Made by a program: the position numbers and the translations under genes. From NCBI GenBank assembly GCA_002376235.1, contig DFNX01000013.1:341521-405520 (forward strand): DNA of 64,000 bases. The letters run 5' to 3'. The DNA comes from Neorhizobium sp. UBA3556. GTDB lineage: Bacteria; Pseudomonadota; Alphaproteobacteria; Rhizobiales; Rhizobiaceae. The notes beneath the pieces are model-generated. The model worked only from the letters and a program-made list of their open reading frames with translations, did no database searches and had not been told where the DNA came from. Below, one piece after another: positions 42,795 to 51,948 of the stretch (its first letter is position 1; each line of letters begins with the position of its first letter).

Positions 42795-43508
42795 TTAGGG
42801 CTGCACGACACCCTTGAGGAATGTGGCGAGGTCGTCGGTCACGTAATCGATGTGATCGTCCTCATCCGACAGCATTTCCCAGCGTTCGATCAGCACGTCG
42901 TCCAGATTGCGCGGGGTCAGGAGAACGGTACGCATGCCGAGCGCTTTCGGAACAGTGAGATTCCGCGGAAGGTCCTCGAACATGGCAGCATTCGACGTAT
43001 CAACTCGGTGAAGGCTCGCGAACTTGTCATAGGTCTCACCCGCCGGCTTCGGTACATAACCTGCAGCGACGATATCGAAAATGTCGTCGAAATTGTCGAG
43101 GATGCCGAGCGCTCTTGCGGCCGCTTCTGCGTGCGGAACACTGCCGTTGGTGAAGATGAATTTTCGGCCCGGCAGCGACTTGATCGCTTCACCCAATTCC
43201 GGGTTCGGCATCAGAATGGAATAGTCGATTGCGTGGGCACGTTCGAGAAACCCGTCCGGATCGATGCCGTGATGCAGCATCAGGCCCTGAAGCGTCGTGC
43301 CATGCTCGTGGTAATATCGCTTTTGCAGCGTACGCGCCTCGTCTCGCTCCAGCTGCAGCAATTCCTGCACATAGGCCGTCATGTTCACATCGATCTGGGC
43401 GAAGAGATTGATGTGATGCTGGTAGAGGGTGTTATCGAGATCGAAGACCCAATCGCGGATCGTGGAGAAGTCGGTGGCGTCTGCGGAAGTCTTGGGTTTC
43501 TTGTCCAT
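42795..43508 (-). CDS. HAD-family pyrimidine 5'-nucleotidase
   Basis: 237 residues. HAD motif I is VFDLDNTLY with nucleophile Asp23 and Asp25; motif II is FTNG; motif III Lys lies in VPKPAGETYDKF, and motif IV is AMFEDLPRNL. The pattern matches the SDT1/PHM8-type pyrimidine 5'-nucleotidase subfamily. Substrate (UMP/CMP or a related phosphate) is inferred. I chose ATG 43508 (MDKKPKT), because an upstream frame extends over the divergent transporter gene. Confidence 0.88.
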   Translation of the reverse strand: MDKKPKTSADATDFSTIRDWVFDLDNTLYQHHINLFAQIDVNMTAYVQELLQLERDEARTLQKRYYHEHGTTLQGLMLHHGIDPDGFLERAHAIDYSILMPNPELGEAIKSLPGRKFIFTNGSVPHAEAAARALGILDNFDDIFDIVAAGYVPKPAGETYDKFASLHRVDTSNAAMFEDLPRNLTVPKALGMRTVLLTPRNLDDVLIERWEMLSDEDDHIDYVTDDLATFLKGVVQP

Positions 43509-43613
43509 ACGCTGCTTATGCACTGCCTTGCTGATAAAGAAAATCGAAAAGGCGACGGCTCGCCGCCGCTTGCGGCTTGGCGACAAATCCGCCCGCATGA
43601 TACCGGCTGAAAG

Positions 43614-44516
43614 ATGGAACTCTGGATCCCCATCACCATTGCCGCCGCCTTCCTGCAGAACCTGCGCTCCGCATTGCAGAAACATCTTCAGGGCAGGCTC
43701 GGCACACGCGGCGCGAGCTTTGTTCGCTTTGGCTACGGTTTTCCGGTAGCAATCCTCTACGTCGTGCTGCTGCACCAGCTTGCCGGCTTTGCAATCCCTG
43801 AGATCAACAGGACCTTTGCGCTCTGGGTGGTGATCGGCGGCCTGGCGCAGATCTTTGCCACCATCATGCTGGTTCATCTTTTTTCGCTCAGAAATTTCGC
43901 CGTCGGCACCGCCTACTCGAAGACCGAGCCGGTCCAGGCGGCTATCTTCGGCTTCATCCTGCTCGGCGAAAAGCTGACGGTGGGCGCGATCGGTGCAATC
44001 ATCACCGGCGTCATCGGCGTAATGCTGATCTCGATGGCGCGCATGCCGCTGTCTTGGAAAAACACGGTCACGGCTCTCGCTAGCCGCACCGCGCTGGTTG
44101 GTATCGCCTCCGGCGCCGTCTTCGGCATTTCCGCGGTCGCCTACCGCAGCGCCTCCCTGTCACTCAATGGCCCGAACTCGATCATGCAGGCCGCCATGAC
44201 GCTTGCCTGCGTCACCACCTTCCAGACGATCTTCATGCTGGTCTGGATGGCATGGAAGGACAAGGGCGAGATCGTCACGGTGCTGAAGACCTGGCGCTCT
44301 TCCTCACTGGTCGGTCTCGCCAGCGTCTTCGGTTCCGCCTGCTGGTTCACCGCCATGACGCTGCAGCAGGTGGCCTATGTCCGCGCGCTCGGCCAGATCG
44401 AACTCGTCTTCACCTTCATGGCCTCGTATTTCCTCTTCCACGAACGGATCAACCGCATGGAGATTTTCGGCTGCCTGCTGATTGTTGCCGGCATCCTCGG
44501 GCTCCTGGCAGGCTGA
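43614..44516 (+). CDS. DMT-superfamily (EamA) transporter
   Basis: 300 residues with about ten transmembrane helices arranged as two EamA repeats (about 1-135 and 150-298). Family traits include the GTAYSKTEPVQAAIFGFILLGEKL segment at the end of repeat one and LGQIELVFTFMASYFLFHERI in repeat two. Such proteins export or import metabolites; no substrate can be inferred. Divergent from the nucleotidase gene. Confidence 0.88.
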   Translation: MELWIPITIAAAFLQNLRSALQKHLQGRLGTRGASFVRFGYGFPVAILYVVLLHQLAGFAIPEINRTFALWVVIGGLAQIFATIMLVHLFSLRNFAVGTAYSKTEPVQAAIFGFILLGEKLTVGAIGAIITGVIGVMLISMARMPLSWKNTVTALASRTALVGIASGAVFGISAVAYRSASLSLNGPNSIMQAAMTLACVTTFQTIFMLVWMAWKDKGEIVTVLKTWRSSSLVGLASVFGSACWFTAMTLQQVAYVRALGQIELVFTFMASYFLFHERINRMEIFGCLLIVAGILGLLAG

Positions 44517-44543
44517 AACGAAAAAGGCGCCTCGCGGCGCCTT
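44516..44543 (-). terminator. Intrinsic terminator of argB, shared with the convergent transporter gene
   Basis: AAGGCGCC, loop GCGA, GGCGCCTT on the minus strand, followed by TTTCG. Eight perfect pairs in the 50-base gap between the convergent genes. Confidence 0.8.
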
Positions 44544-44566
44544 CGTCATTTGATGTCGTGGAGAGA

Positions 44567-45454
44567 TCAGGGCACGATCAGCGTGCCGGCGCCGCGTTCG
44601 GTGAAGATTTCCAGCAGCACCGAATGGGCGGTCTTGCCGTTAAGAATGACGACGCCCTGCACGCCGGAGCGGATGGCGTCGATGCAGGTCTCGACCTTCG
44701 GGATCATGCCGCCGGAAATCGTGCCGTCCTTGATCAGCGCCTGCGCCTGCGCGACGGTCAGTTCCTTGATCAGGTTCTTGTCCTTGTCGAGCACACCCGG
44801 AACGTCGGTGAGGAAAAGCAGGCGCGTTGCATGCAGCGCACCGGCGATTGCGCCGGCAAACGTGTCGGCATTGATATTGTAGGTCGCGCCATCGCGGCCC
44901 GGAGCGACCGGAGCGATGACCGGGATCATCTCGGACTTGGCAAGCAGGTCAAGCAGCGTGCGGTCGACTTCGACCACTTCACCGACGAAGCCGAGATCGA
45001 GCACGCGCTCGATATTGCTGTCGGGGTCGATGACCGTCTTCTTCGCCTTTTCGGCAAAGACCATGTTGCCGTCCTTGCCGCAAAGGCCGATCGCCCATTC
45101 GCCGGTCTGGTTGATCAGCGCGACGATTTCCTTGTTGATCGAACCGGCGAGAACCATTTCGACGATCTCGACCGTCTTGGCGTCGGTAACGCGCAAGCCG
45201 CCTTCGAATTTCGATTCGATGCCCATCTTGGTCAGCATTGCGCCGATCTGCGGGCCGCCGCCATGCACGACGATCGGGTTGACGCCAGACTGTTTCAGAA
45301 GCGCGATATCGGCGGCAAAAGCCTTGCCGAGCTCGGTATCGCCCATCGCGTGGCCGCCATATTTCACCACGATCGTCTTGTTTTCATAGCGCTGCATGTA
45401 AGGCAGAGCCTGAGCGAGAAGTTTGGCCTGAAGTTCGCTGTCCGACGTCGTCAT
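44567..45454 (-). CDS. argB: N-acetylglutamate kinase
   Basis: Second step of arginine synthesis. 295 residues. The amino-acid-kinase glycine loops are KYGGHAMGD near 29-37 and VHGGGPQIGAML near 63-74; NINADTFAGAIAGAL and GGMIPKVETC near the C-terminus complete the site. The N-terminal helix seen here is typical of the arginine-inhibited hexameric form. In some rhizobia argB directly follows engB (from memory); here a plus-strand gene lies between. Confidence 0.96.
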   Translation of the reverse strand: MTTSDSELQAKLLAQALPYMQRYENKTIVVKYGGHAMGDTELGKAFAADIALLKQSGVNPIVVHGGGPQIGAMLTKMGIESKFEGGLRVTDAKTVEIVEMVLAGSINKEIVALINQTGEWAIGLCGKDGNMVFAEKAKKTVIDPDSNIERVLDLGFVGEVVEVDRTLLDLLAKSEMIPVIAPVAPGRDGATYNINADTFAGAIAGALHATRLLFLTDVPGVLDKDKNLIKELTVAQAQALIKDGTISGGMIPKVETCIDAIRSGVQGVVILNGKTAHSVLLEIFTERGAGTLIVP

Positions 45455-45723
45455 GAAAATCCCTCACATCAAAGGTGGGGCCTTTTAACGCAAGTTCTTG
45501 TCAGAAGGAATAATCGCGGTGAAGTTTTCGCGGTGATCGCGATGCGGCGTTTATGACGCATGACGTGTCCTCGTTACCCACGGTTTATTGATAATGGTAG
45601 CGTTGACAGACCGCGAGGAGAAGCCGACCTTAATCCTGTGCAAGTGTCCTATTCGCTTGCTGCAAAAAGACTTCATGCACATTGCCGGCCAAGCACCTTA
45701 CCGGAAAGAAGATCGCGCGAGCT

Positions 45724-46101
45724 ATGACGACGCCGAACCAGAGCGAGAGTGACCGTTCACGAGATCAAGTCCTCGCGGGCGAGTATGTTTTGGGCGTATT
45801 GTCCCCCGAGGTTCGTCGGGGCATCGAGGAGCGCATGGCCAGAGACGCTGCATTTGCGGCGACCGTTCGGCGTTGGGAAGATAATCTGTCAGACTATGAC
45901 GATCCTTACCACGATCCGAAGGCTCGGCTCCGGCTTCAGGCCCATTTCCCGGTTCTTGTCGCAAAAAGAAACTTCAACCGCGAAATGGCTGCGGCCGAAA
46001 GATGCTGGAATTCGATCACCTTCTGGCGTGCACTGTCGATGGTGCTGGTCGCAGGCATTCTGACTTACGCAGCCTTTCAGTCGGGCCTGTTTGCCCTCTG
46101 A
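45724..46101 (+). CDS. Truncated anti-sigma-factor-like protein (RskA/anti-sigma N-domain plus one helix)
   Basis: 125 residues. The N-terminal part RSRDQVLAGEYVLGVLSPE, then IEERMARDAAFAATVRRWEDNL matches the helical anti-sigma domain of RskA-type proteins. One hydrophobic helix (about 104-122) is near the C-terminus, and the protein ends almost at once (QSGLFAL), so the large periplasmic domain of such proteins is missing. No ECF sigma gene is adjacent. It could be a remnant, or a minimal membrane-tethered regulator. I chose ATG 45724 (MTTPNQSE); an in-frame upstream ATG exists at 45682. A 269-base spacer precedes it with no recognised element. Confidence 0.65.
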   Translation: MTTPNQSESDRSRDQVLAGEYVLGVLSPEVRRGIEERMARDAAFAATVRRWEDNLSDYDDPYHDPKARLRLQAHFPVLVAKRNFNREMAAAERCWNSITFWRALSMVLVAGILTYAAFQSGLFAL

Positions 46102-46102
46102 G

Positions 46103-46134
46103 GCAGGCAGGTAAGTAGGTCGGACCCTGCCTGC
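46103..46134. terminator. Inverted repeat between convergent anti-sigma-like and engB genes
   Basis: GCAGGCAGG and CCTGCCTGC pair perfectly around a 14-base loop. It begins two bases after the stop codon of the upstream gene. No clear T-run in either direction, so termination is only a guess. Confidence 0.4.
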
Positions 46135-46151
46135 GAGCTGCTGAAATTTCT

Positions 46152-46799
46152 TCAGATCGTCAGTGTAACGGCCTCGGCGATTGCTGCTCGCAACTCGTCA
46201 ACGCCTTTTCCCTTTTCCGACGACGTGGAGAGGACGAACGGATAGGCTGCCGGTCGCTTGCGGATCTTTTCCAGTGTCTCGTCGATCAGTTTCGGAACGG
46301 CAGGTTCCTTGATCTTGTCGGTCTTGGTCAGAACGATCTGGTAGGATACGGCAGCCTTGTCGAGCAGGTCGAGAACGTCTTCGTCATTCTTCTTCAATCC
46401 GTGCCGGCTGTCGATCAGCACGTAGACGCGCTTCAGCGTCGCGCGCCCGCGCAGATAGTCGAAGACGAGTTTCGTCCAGTTGTCGACCATCTCCTTGGGC
46501 GCCTGTGCATAGCCGTATCCGGGCATGTCGACCAGTGCCATCGGCGGCAGGTCGCCTTCCTGGCCCGAATATCCGTCCGGGACGAAATAGTTCAGTTCCT
46601 GGGTGCGGCCGGGTGTATTGGACGTTCGGGCCAGACCCTTTTGACCGACCAGTGCGTTGATGAGCGACGACTTGCCCACGTTGGAGCGGCCAGCGAAAGC
46701 AACTTCCAACGGGCCTTCAGGCGGCAGGAACTTCATCGAAGGCACGCCGCGGATGAAGATCCAGGGTCGGCCGAACAGGGGCTTGTCGTTGGTAGTCAT
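46152..46799 (-). CDS. engB: Ribosome biogenesis GTPase EngB (YihA/YsxC)
   Basis: 215-residue TRAFAC GTPase for large-subunit assembly. G1 is AGRSNVGKSS (36-45), G2 region NTPGRTQ, G3 VDMPGYGYA, G4 LTKTDK and G5 about STSSEKG. I chose ATG 46799 (MTTNDKPLF); a frame extension of seven codons upstream is possible. Downstream of yidC in the usual rnpA-yidC-engB order, but the yidC terminator lies between them. Confidence 0.95.
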   Translation of the reverse strand: MTTNDKPLFGRPWIFIRGVPSMKFLPPEGPLEVAFAGRSNVGKSSLINALVGQKGLARTSNTPGRTQELNYFVPDGYSGQEGDLPPMALVDMPGYGYAQAPKEMVDNWTKLVFDYLRGRATLKRVYVLIDSRHGLKKNDEDVLDLLDKAAVSYQIVLTKTDKIKEPAVPKLIDETLEKIRKRPAAYPFVLSTSSEKGKGVDELRAAIAEAVTLTI

Positions 46800-46908
46800 C
46801 CGCTTTTCTATCTTCTTCACTTAGGGAAACGCCAACCGCATCAGGGTTTTGGCCACGGATGTCAAGCTTTGCCGCCGTTTTCACCGCTCTTCATTTCGCC
46901 GCGAGGCC

Positions 46909-46946
46909 AAAAGAAAACCCCGGAGTCCGTTCCGACATCCGGGGTT
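46909..46946 (-). terminator. Intrinsic terminator of yidC
   Basis: On the minus strand: AACCCCGGA, a 13-base loop, TCCGGGGTT, then TTCTTTTGG. Nine perfect pairs, ten bases after the yidC stop. Confidence 0.85.
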
Positions 46947-46955
46947 CTGGGTGCG

Positions 46956-48761
46956 TTATTTGCTCGGTTCAGGCTTTCGTTTGAAGAAGCCCTTGAGATT
47001 GTCGAAGAGCTCGATCTTGGCGCCGTGGCGCTTCATGATCACCGCCTGCTGCGTAACCGACAGCGTGTTGTTCCAGGCCCAGTAGATGACCAGACCGGCC
47101 GGGAAGGACGCAAGCATGAAGGTGAAGACCAGCGGCATCCAGTTGAAGATCATCTGCTGCGTCGGATCCGGCGGGGTCGGGTTCATGCGCATCTGCAGGA
47201 ACATCGTAACACCCATGATGAGCGGCCAGACGCCGATCATCAGGAAATGCGGCACGTCATAGGGCAGCAGGCCGAACAGGTTGAACAGCGAGGTCGGGTC
47301 CGGTGCGGAAAGGTCCTGGATCCAGCCGAAGAACGGTGCATGACGCATCTCGATCGTGACGTAGATGACCTTGTAGAGCGCGAAGAATACCGGGATCTGC
47401 AGAAGCACCGGCCAGCAACCGGCGATCGGGTTGATCTTCTCTTCCTTGTAGAGCGCCATCATCGCCTGCTGCAGCGCCATGCGGTCGTCGCCGTGCTTGG
47501 CTTTCAGCTCTTCCATCTTCGGCTGCATGCGCTTCATGTTCGCCATCGAAGCATACTGCTTGCTGGCGAGCGGGAAGAAGATCAGCTTCACGACGATGGT
47601 CGTCAGAAGGATGGCGACACCGAAATTGCCGACGTGACGGAAGAAAAAGTCCATCAGCTGGAACATCGGCTTGGTGATGAAGTAGAACCAGCCCCAGTCG
47701 ATCAGCAGGTCGAAATGCGGAATGGCATATTCTTCGGCATAGCGGTCGACCAGCGGAACGCGCTTGGCGCCTGCGAAGAGCATGTTCTTGAGTTCGGTCG
47801 ACTGACCGGGCTGAATGGTCAGTGCGTCACCCTTGTAGTCGGCCTGATAACGCGGCTGACCGTCGGTGAAATGCGTGAAGCGGCCTTCATAAGGCATCGT
47901 CTGCGGCGGCACGATTGCTGCTGCCCAGTATTTGTCGGTGATGCCGAGCCAGCCGCCGGTAGCCTTCGCGTTGGTGACGGCTTCTTCCTCGATATTGGAA
48001 TAGGTGTGCTCGCTGAGGCTGCCGTCCTTGCCCGGTACGCCGAGGAAGCCTTCATGGATAACCCAGACCGAAGGTGTAACCGGCTTGTTGTTGCGGGTGA
48101 TGCGGCCGTAGGAGGAGAGCGTGATTGCTTCTGCGCCGGGGTTTTCGACCTTGTCCGTCATCGAGATCATGTAATGATCGTCGATCGAGATCGTGCGGTT
48201 GAAGACGACGCCCTTTTCATTGGTGTAGGAAAGCGTCACCGGCGTCGTTGTCGTCAGCTTGTCGCCGCTGGCAAGCGTCCAGGTCGTGCCCGGACCGGGA
48301 ACCGCGCCGCTATTGTCGCTGCCGATATAGCCGACTTCACCGAAATAGCCGTCCTTGGTGTCTGCCGGCGAGAAGAGTGTGATGAGCGGGCTCGAGTCGT
48401 CGACGGTCTCGTGATACTCGCGCAGCTTCAGGTCGTCGAAGCGGCCGCCGGTCAGGTTGATCGAGCCGGAAACGGCAGGCGTGTCGATGACGACGCGCTC
48501 AGACTTGGCAAGTGCCTGTTCGCGGGTCGCGGTTGCCTGCGCCTGTTCTCCACCCGGCAGGCTGCCTAGGGTGACGGCGCCCGGGTTTTCCGGCGAAGCG
48601 GTCGGGTTCTGCGCGGCCTGCTGCTGCTGCAGTGCCTGCTGGGCTTCAGCGGCACGCTGCTGCGCTTCCATGCGCGGGTTCATATAAAGGAACTGCCAGG
48701 CAAGGACGATGACGACCGATAGGCCGATCGCGATGAAGTAATTTCGGTTTTTTTCCATCAT
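46956..48761 (-). CDS. yidC: Membrane protein insertase YidC
   Basis: Inserts inner-membrane proteins alone or with SecYEG. 601 residues: N-terminal signal anchor (about 6-26), Gln/Ala-rich linker (32-60), periplasmic domain (about 75-365) and the conserved five-helix core (about 370-585) with GIAILLTTIVVKLIFFPLA-type first helix. The tail is basic (KRKPEPSK), as expected for ribosome contact. Its start overlaps the rnpA stop (ATGA). No yidD gene is visible between them, unlike many bacteria. Confidence 0.97.
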   Translation of the reverse strand: MMEKNRNYFIAIGLSVVIVLAWQFLYMNPRMEAQQRAAEAQQALQQQQAAQNPTASPENPGAVTLGSLPGGEQAQATATREQALAKSERVVIDTPAVSGSINLTGGRFDDLKLREYHETVDDSSPLITLFSPADTKDGYFGEVGYIGSDNSGAVPGPGTTWTLASGDKLTTTTPVTLSYTNEKGVVFNRTISIDDHYMISMTDKVENPGAEAITLSSYGRITRNNKPVTPSVWVIHEGFLGVPGKDGSLSEHTYSNIEEEAVTNAKATGGWLGITDKYWAAAIVPPQTMPYEGRFTHFTDGQPRYQADYKGDALTIQPGQSTELKNMLFAGAKRVPLVDRYAEEYAIPHFDLLIDWGWFYFITKPMFQLMDFFFRHVGNFGVAILLTTIVVKLIFFPLASKQYASMANMKRMQPKMEELKAKHGDDRMALQQAMMALYKEEKINPIAGCWPVLLQIPVFFALYKVIYVTIEMRHAPFFGWIQDLSAPDPTSLFNLFGLLPYDVPHFLMIGVWPLIMGVTMFLQMRMNPTPPDPTQQMIFNWMPLVFTFMLASFPAGLVIYWAWNNTLSVTQQAVIMKRHGAKIELFDNLKGFFKRKPEPSK

Positions 48762-49150
48762 GCTTTCCTGGAGGATGTTCCTGGGACAGACTTGGGCTTT
48801 TGCCTGCCTTCGATGCGTGCTGCAAGTTGTTCGGTCAAATTTGAAAAGGAAATGCCGAGCACCTCCCTGCGCGCGACGATCACATAGTCGTGTCCGTTTT
48901 CCATTGCAAATCCGGCGGATTTGCGCACCGCTTCCTTCAGCCGTCGGCGCATCCGGTTCCGCTCTACGGCGTTACCGTGCTTTTTTGTAACGGTGAAGCC
49001 GACACGTGGCGGCTCATCGGGCTGCTTGCGGTCGAGAACTTCCAGGAGAAAGGTTCTCCCGCGGCGTGCTTCGCCTTTCCGAACAGCAAGAAACTGCGGC
49101 CGGCTTTTCAGCCGCCCGACAGTGTTTTTCTTTTCTTTACTCGTCGTCAC
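48758..49150 (-). CDS. rnpA: Ribonuclease P protein component
   Basis: Protein subunit that helps the RNase P RNA bind precursor tRNA. 130 residues. LKSRPQFLAVRKG at the N-terminus and the RNR signature NAVERNRMRRRLKEAVR are diagnostic. The start is GTG 49150, 24 bases after rpmH. The C-terminal 20 residues are a basic extension. Overlaps yidC by four bases. Confidence 0.95.
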   Translation of the reverse strand: MTTSKEKKNTVGRLKSRPQFLAVRKGEARRGRTFLLEVLDRKQPDEPPRVGFTVTKKHGNAVERNRMRRRLKEAVRKSAGFAMENGHDYVIVARREVLGISFSNLTEQLAARIEGRQKPKSVPGTSSRKA

Positions 49151-49174
49151 TGCCCGATCCGGGCAAGTCGGCCG

Positions 49175-49309
49175 TTAGGCCGACAGACTGGCGCGGCCGC
49201 GTGCGCGACGAGCCGAAAGAACCTTGCGGCCACCCTTGGTAGCCATGCGGGCACGGAAACCATGACGGCGCTTGCGAACAAGCTTGGACGGTTGGTAGGT
49301 ACGCTTCAT
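49175..49309 (-). CDS. rpmH: Ribosomal protein L34
   Basis: 44 residues beginning MKRTYQPSKLVRKRRHGF and containing the MATKGGRKVLSARRARGR signature, an exact fit to L34. First gene of the rpmH-rnpA-yidC operon. Its promoter should be in the AT-rich spacer upstream (49310-49500). Confidence 0.98.
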   Translation of the reverse strand: MKRTYQPSKLVRKRRHGFRARMATKGGRKVLSARRARGRASLSA

Positions 49310-49786
49310 TTTTTTAATGCCGCGGTGTGCGGCCCTTCTTGAAGATTGCCTCTGTCGAGACAAGAGCGTTTCGGAAAATGCGCTGGCATGCAGATGTGCA
49401 TGTTGCGAACTGCTGCCTGAGCGCGCCGGCATATAGTTCAGGTTGGGCCCGAAAGTCAATCCGCAGGCCCCGGATGACCGGAAAGCCGCCATTTCTCTAT
49501 CTGTTATTTTAGTGACGTTGAATGCAATTATTAATATGAAATGCCTTTTGTGTGATTTTCTGGGTTGTGCTTTGGGCGAGGTTTTTTCTATTGCGTGGGC
49601 AATGGCTCAAGTCGTGAGAAAATATATCGCCAAATAAGTCCTGATAGCGGGAGATTTTTGCTTGTCCGCCTCAAGTTGGACGGCGCACTCGATCAGCTAT
49701 TATTAATAATTTTATGCTAATTTTCATGGTCATCAAGAATAGCGGCTGATCATGGCGCTGTTCTGGTGTCTTTGGAGGGGATTACC
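49310..49786. other. AT-rich divergent spacer (477 bases) between rpmH and a chemoreceptor gene
   Basis: No credible gene. The half next to rpmH is of ordinary composition; from about 49495 to 49770 the sequence is strikingly AT-rich for this genome, including TTATTAATAA near 49700 and several ATTA runs. It should carry the rpmH promoter on one side and the chemoreceptor promoter on the other. Short open frames here have no homolog I recognise. Confidence 0.5.
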
Positions 49787-51799
49787 GTGAAAATTGGAGT
49801 GAAAATCAACCTTCTTGTAGGGTTGATGAGCCTTGTCGCGTGCGCAATTGCCGGATTGTCGTTTTTTGCGGTGACCGAATATCACGACAAACAGAACGCC
49901 TACGCCAATATTGCCGACCGCGTTTACAAGGGTGAGCGGCTCAACCGTCTGGTGACGGCGGTGGTGATGGATGCCCGCGGCATGTATGCGGCAAAGGATG
50001 TCTCATCCGCCAAGCCTTTCGGTGAAGGCGTGACGAAAAGCCTCGCGGACATGGAAAAGCTGGTTGCCGATTGGGCTTCTGTCATTCCTGCGGCGCAAAA
50101 AGCGCAGTTCGACAAGCTCACGGCGGGTTTCACGGAATTCAGGGCATTCCGCACGGAGACCGTCCGCCTCGGCACAACCGAAGGCCCGCAGGCTGCCAAT
50201 GTTCAGGGCAACAACGACGCTAACCGGGCGAACCGCAAGGCCTACCAAGCCGAGATCGACAAGGTGGTTGCCGCCGATCTTGCCGAACTGGATGTGCTGA
50301 GCGCGCAGATGAACTCTTTTGGCAACCTGATCTTCTACTCGGTTCTCCTCGTCGCCATTCTCGGCGTCGGCGGTGGGCTGGGCTTTGGTCTTTATCTCGG
50401 GCGCAGCCAGATCAGCGGCCCTATCCTTAAGCTGACATCGTCCATGGGGCGTCTGGCTCATGGTGATTATGATGCCGCTGTGCCGTTCTCCGGTCGAAAG
50501 GACGAGATCGGCGATATGGCCGCAGCCGTGGAGGTCTTCAAGAACAACGGCTTGGAAGTCGCTCGCATGACCAATGCCGAAGCAGGTCTGAAGGCAAAAA
50601 GCGATGATCTCCAGGCGCGCATGTCGGCCGTTGTTCAGGCGGCTGCCGAAGGTGACTTTACTCGGCGCATAGACAAGCAATGGGGTGTCGAAAGCCTCGA
50701 TCGTGTGGCCCGCAACATCGATCAACTGGTCAAGAGCGTCGATACAGGCGTATCCGAAACGCGACGCGTCGTGAGAAGCCTTTCCGATGGCGATCTGACA
50801 GACAGTATGCGGGGCGATTTCAAAGGCGCATTCGCGGAGCTGCAGCAGAACGTCAACGGCACGATGCAGACACTTCAGTCCACCATGGGCAAGGTTCGCA
50901 ACGCGACCGGCGCAATGAACGACGGCGCTTCCGAACTGAGCAGTGCTTCCAACGATCTTTCGAAGCGCACCGAGCAGCAGGCGGCAGCCCTTGAAGAGAC
51001 GTCGGCCGCGCTCGATGAAATTACCTCCGTCGTGAAGACCTCGACCGAGCGGGCCAACGAAGCGACCGTCATGGTCGGCGAAGCCAAGCAGAGCGCGGTT
51101 CAGTCCGGCGCCGTTGTCCGCGATGCCGTCGAAGCGATGGGCCGCATCGAACAGGCATCACGCGAGATCGCCCAGATCACCAACGTGATCGATGAGATCG
51201 CCTTCCAGACCAACCTTCTGGCCCTCAATGCGGGTGTGGAAGCTGCGAGGGCCGGGGAGGCCGGCAAGGGATTTGCCGTGGTTGCCCAAGAAGTCCGCGA
51301 ACTCGCGCAGCGCTCCGCAAGTGCGGCGAAGGATATCAAGAGCCTGATCGGCAAGTCGGGCGAGGAAGTCGCGGGCGGCGTCAGGCTGGTGCAGAAGACG
51401 GGTGAGGCGCTATCGGAGATTGAGGCGCGCGTCAGTCGCATCAACGATCACATCCATTCGATTGCTGTCGCTTCGCGCGAGCAGGCGACTGGCCTTGCCG
51501 AGGTTAATACCGCGGTCAACCAGATGGACCACGTCACGCAGCAAAACGCAGCCATGGTGGAGGAAAGCTCCGCAGCGACGAGCAAGCTCTCGGCTGAGGC
51601 GGATGCGCTCTATCGTCTTGTCTCGCATTTCAGGATCGATGAAGAAGCGGGCCGTTCGACACGTCTGGCATCCGCCGAAACCACTCATCGCCCGCATCCG
51701 TCTCCGGCCCGAAAGCTGACCGCAGCACTCGGTCGGGCTTTTGGCGGAGGCGGTTCGGTCGCAGCGGCAGCCAATGCCGCGGATTGGGAAGAATTCTGA
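49787..51799 (+). CDS. Methyl-accepting chemotaxis protein
   Basis: 670-residue chemoreceptor. TM1 is about 5-27, a periplasmic helical sensing domain spans about 28-180, and TM2 is about 183-207. A HAMP domain follows, with a second HAMP-like unit near 280-335. The signaling hairpin has ITNVIDEIAFQTNLLALNAGVEAARAGEAGKGFAVVA. The C-terminus DWEEF is the pentapeptide-type tether for CheR/CheB found on rhizobial receptors. I chose GTG 49787 (KIGVKINLLVG), because GGAGGGG lies six bases upstream. The ligand is unknown. No che genes nearby. A terminator follows. Confidence 0.93.
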   Translation: MKIGVKINLLVGLMSLVACAIAGLSFFAVTEYHDKQNAYANIADRVYKGERLNRLVTAVVMDARGMYAAKDVSSAKPFGEGVTKSLADMEKLVADWASVIPAAQKAQFDKLTAGFTEFRAFRTETVRLGTTEGPQAANVQGNNDANRANRKAYQAEIDKVVAADLAELDVLSAQMNSFGNLIFYSVLLVAILGVGGGLGFGLYLGRSQISGPILKLTSSMGRLAHGDYDAAVPFSGRKDEIGDMAAAVEVFKNNGLEVARMTNAEAGLKAKSDDLQARMSAVVQAAAEGDFTRRIDKQWGVESLDRVARNIDQLVKSVDTGVSETRRVVRSLSDGDLTDSMRGDFKGAFAELQQNVNGTMQTLQSTMGKVRNATGAMNDGASELSSASNDLSKRTEQQAAALEETSAALDEITSVVKTSTERANEATVMVGEAKQSAVQSGAVVRDAVEAMGRIEQASREIAQITNVIDEIAFQTNLLALNAGVEAARAGEAGKGFAVVAQEVRELAQRSASAAKDIKSLIGKSGEEVAGGVRLVQKTGEALSEIEARVSRINDHIHSIAVASREQATGLAEVNTAVNQMDHVTQQNAAMVEESSAATSKLSAEADALYRLVSHFRIDEEAGRSTRLASAETTHRPHPSPARKLTAALGRAFGGGGSVAAAANAADWEEF

Positions 51800-51827
51800 T
51801 CCAAGAAGGCAAACATTACCGAAATTT

Positions 51828-51860
51828 AAGGCGGAGGCGGCTTTTGTCTCCGCCTTTTGC
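51828..51860 (+). terminator. Intrinsic terminator after the chemoreceptor gene
   Basis: AAGGCGGAG, an eleven-base loop, CTCCGCCTT, followed by TTGCGTTT. Nine perfect pairs, 29 bases after the stop. Confidence 0.8.
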
Positions 51861-51948
51861 GTTTCTGCGGGGTGTTCAAATCTTGGTGACGCGGTAAAAT
51901 AGCCGCATGCACGCGGAGTTGATCGCGTGGCTGAGTTTGGAGATCCGT

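Noticed and set aside
46401..48569. A 722-codon plus-strand frame over engB and yidC
   Set aside because: Antisense to two conserved genes, no domain, and it crosses the yidC terminator.
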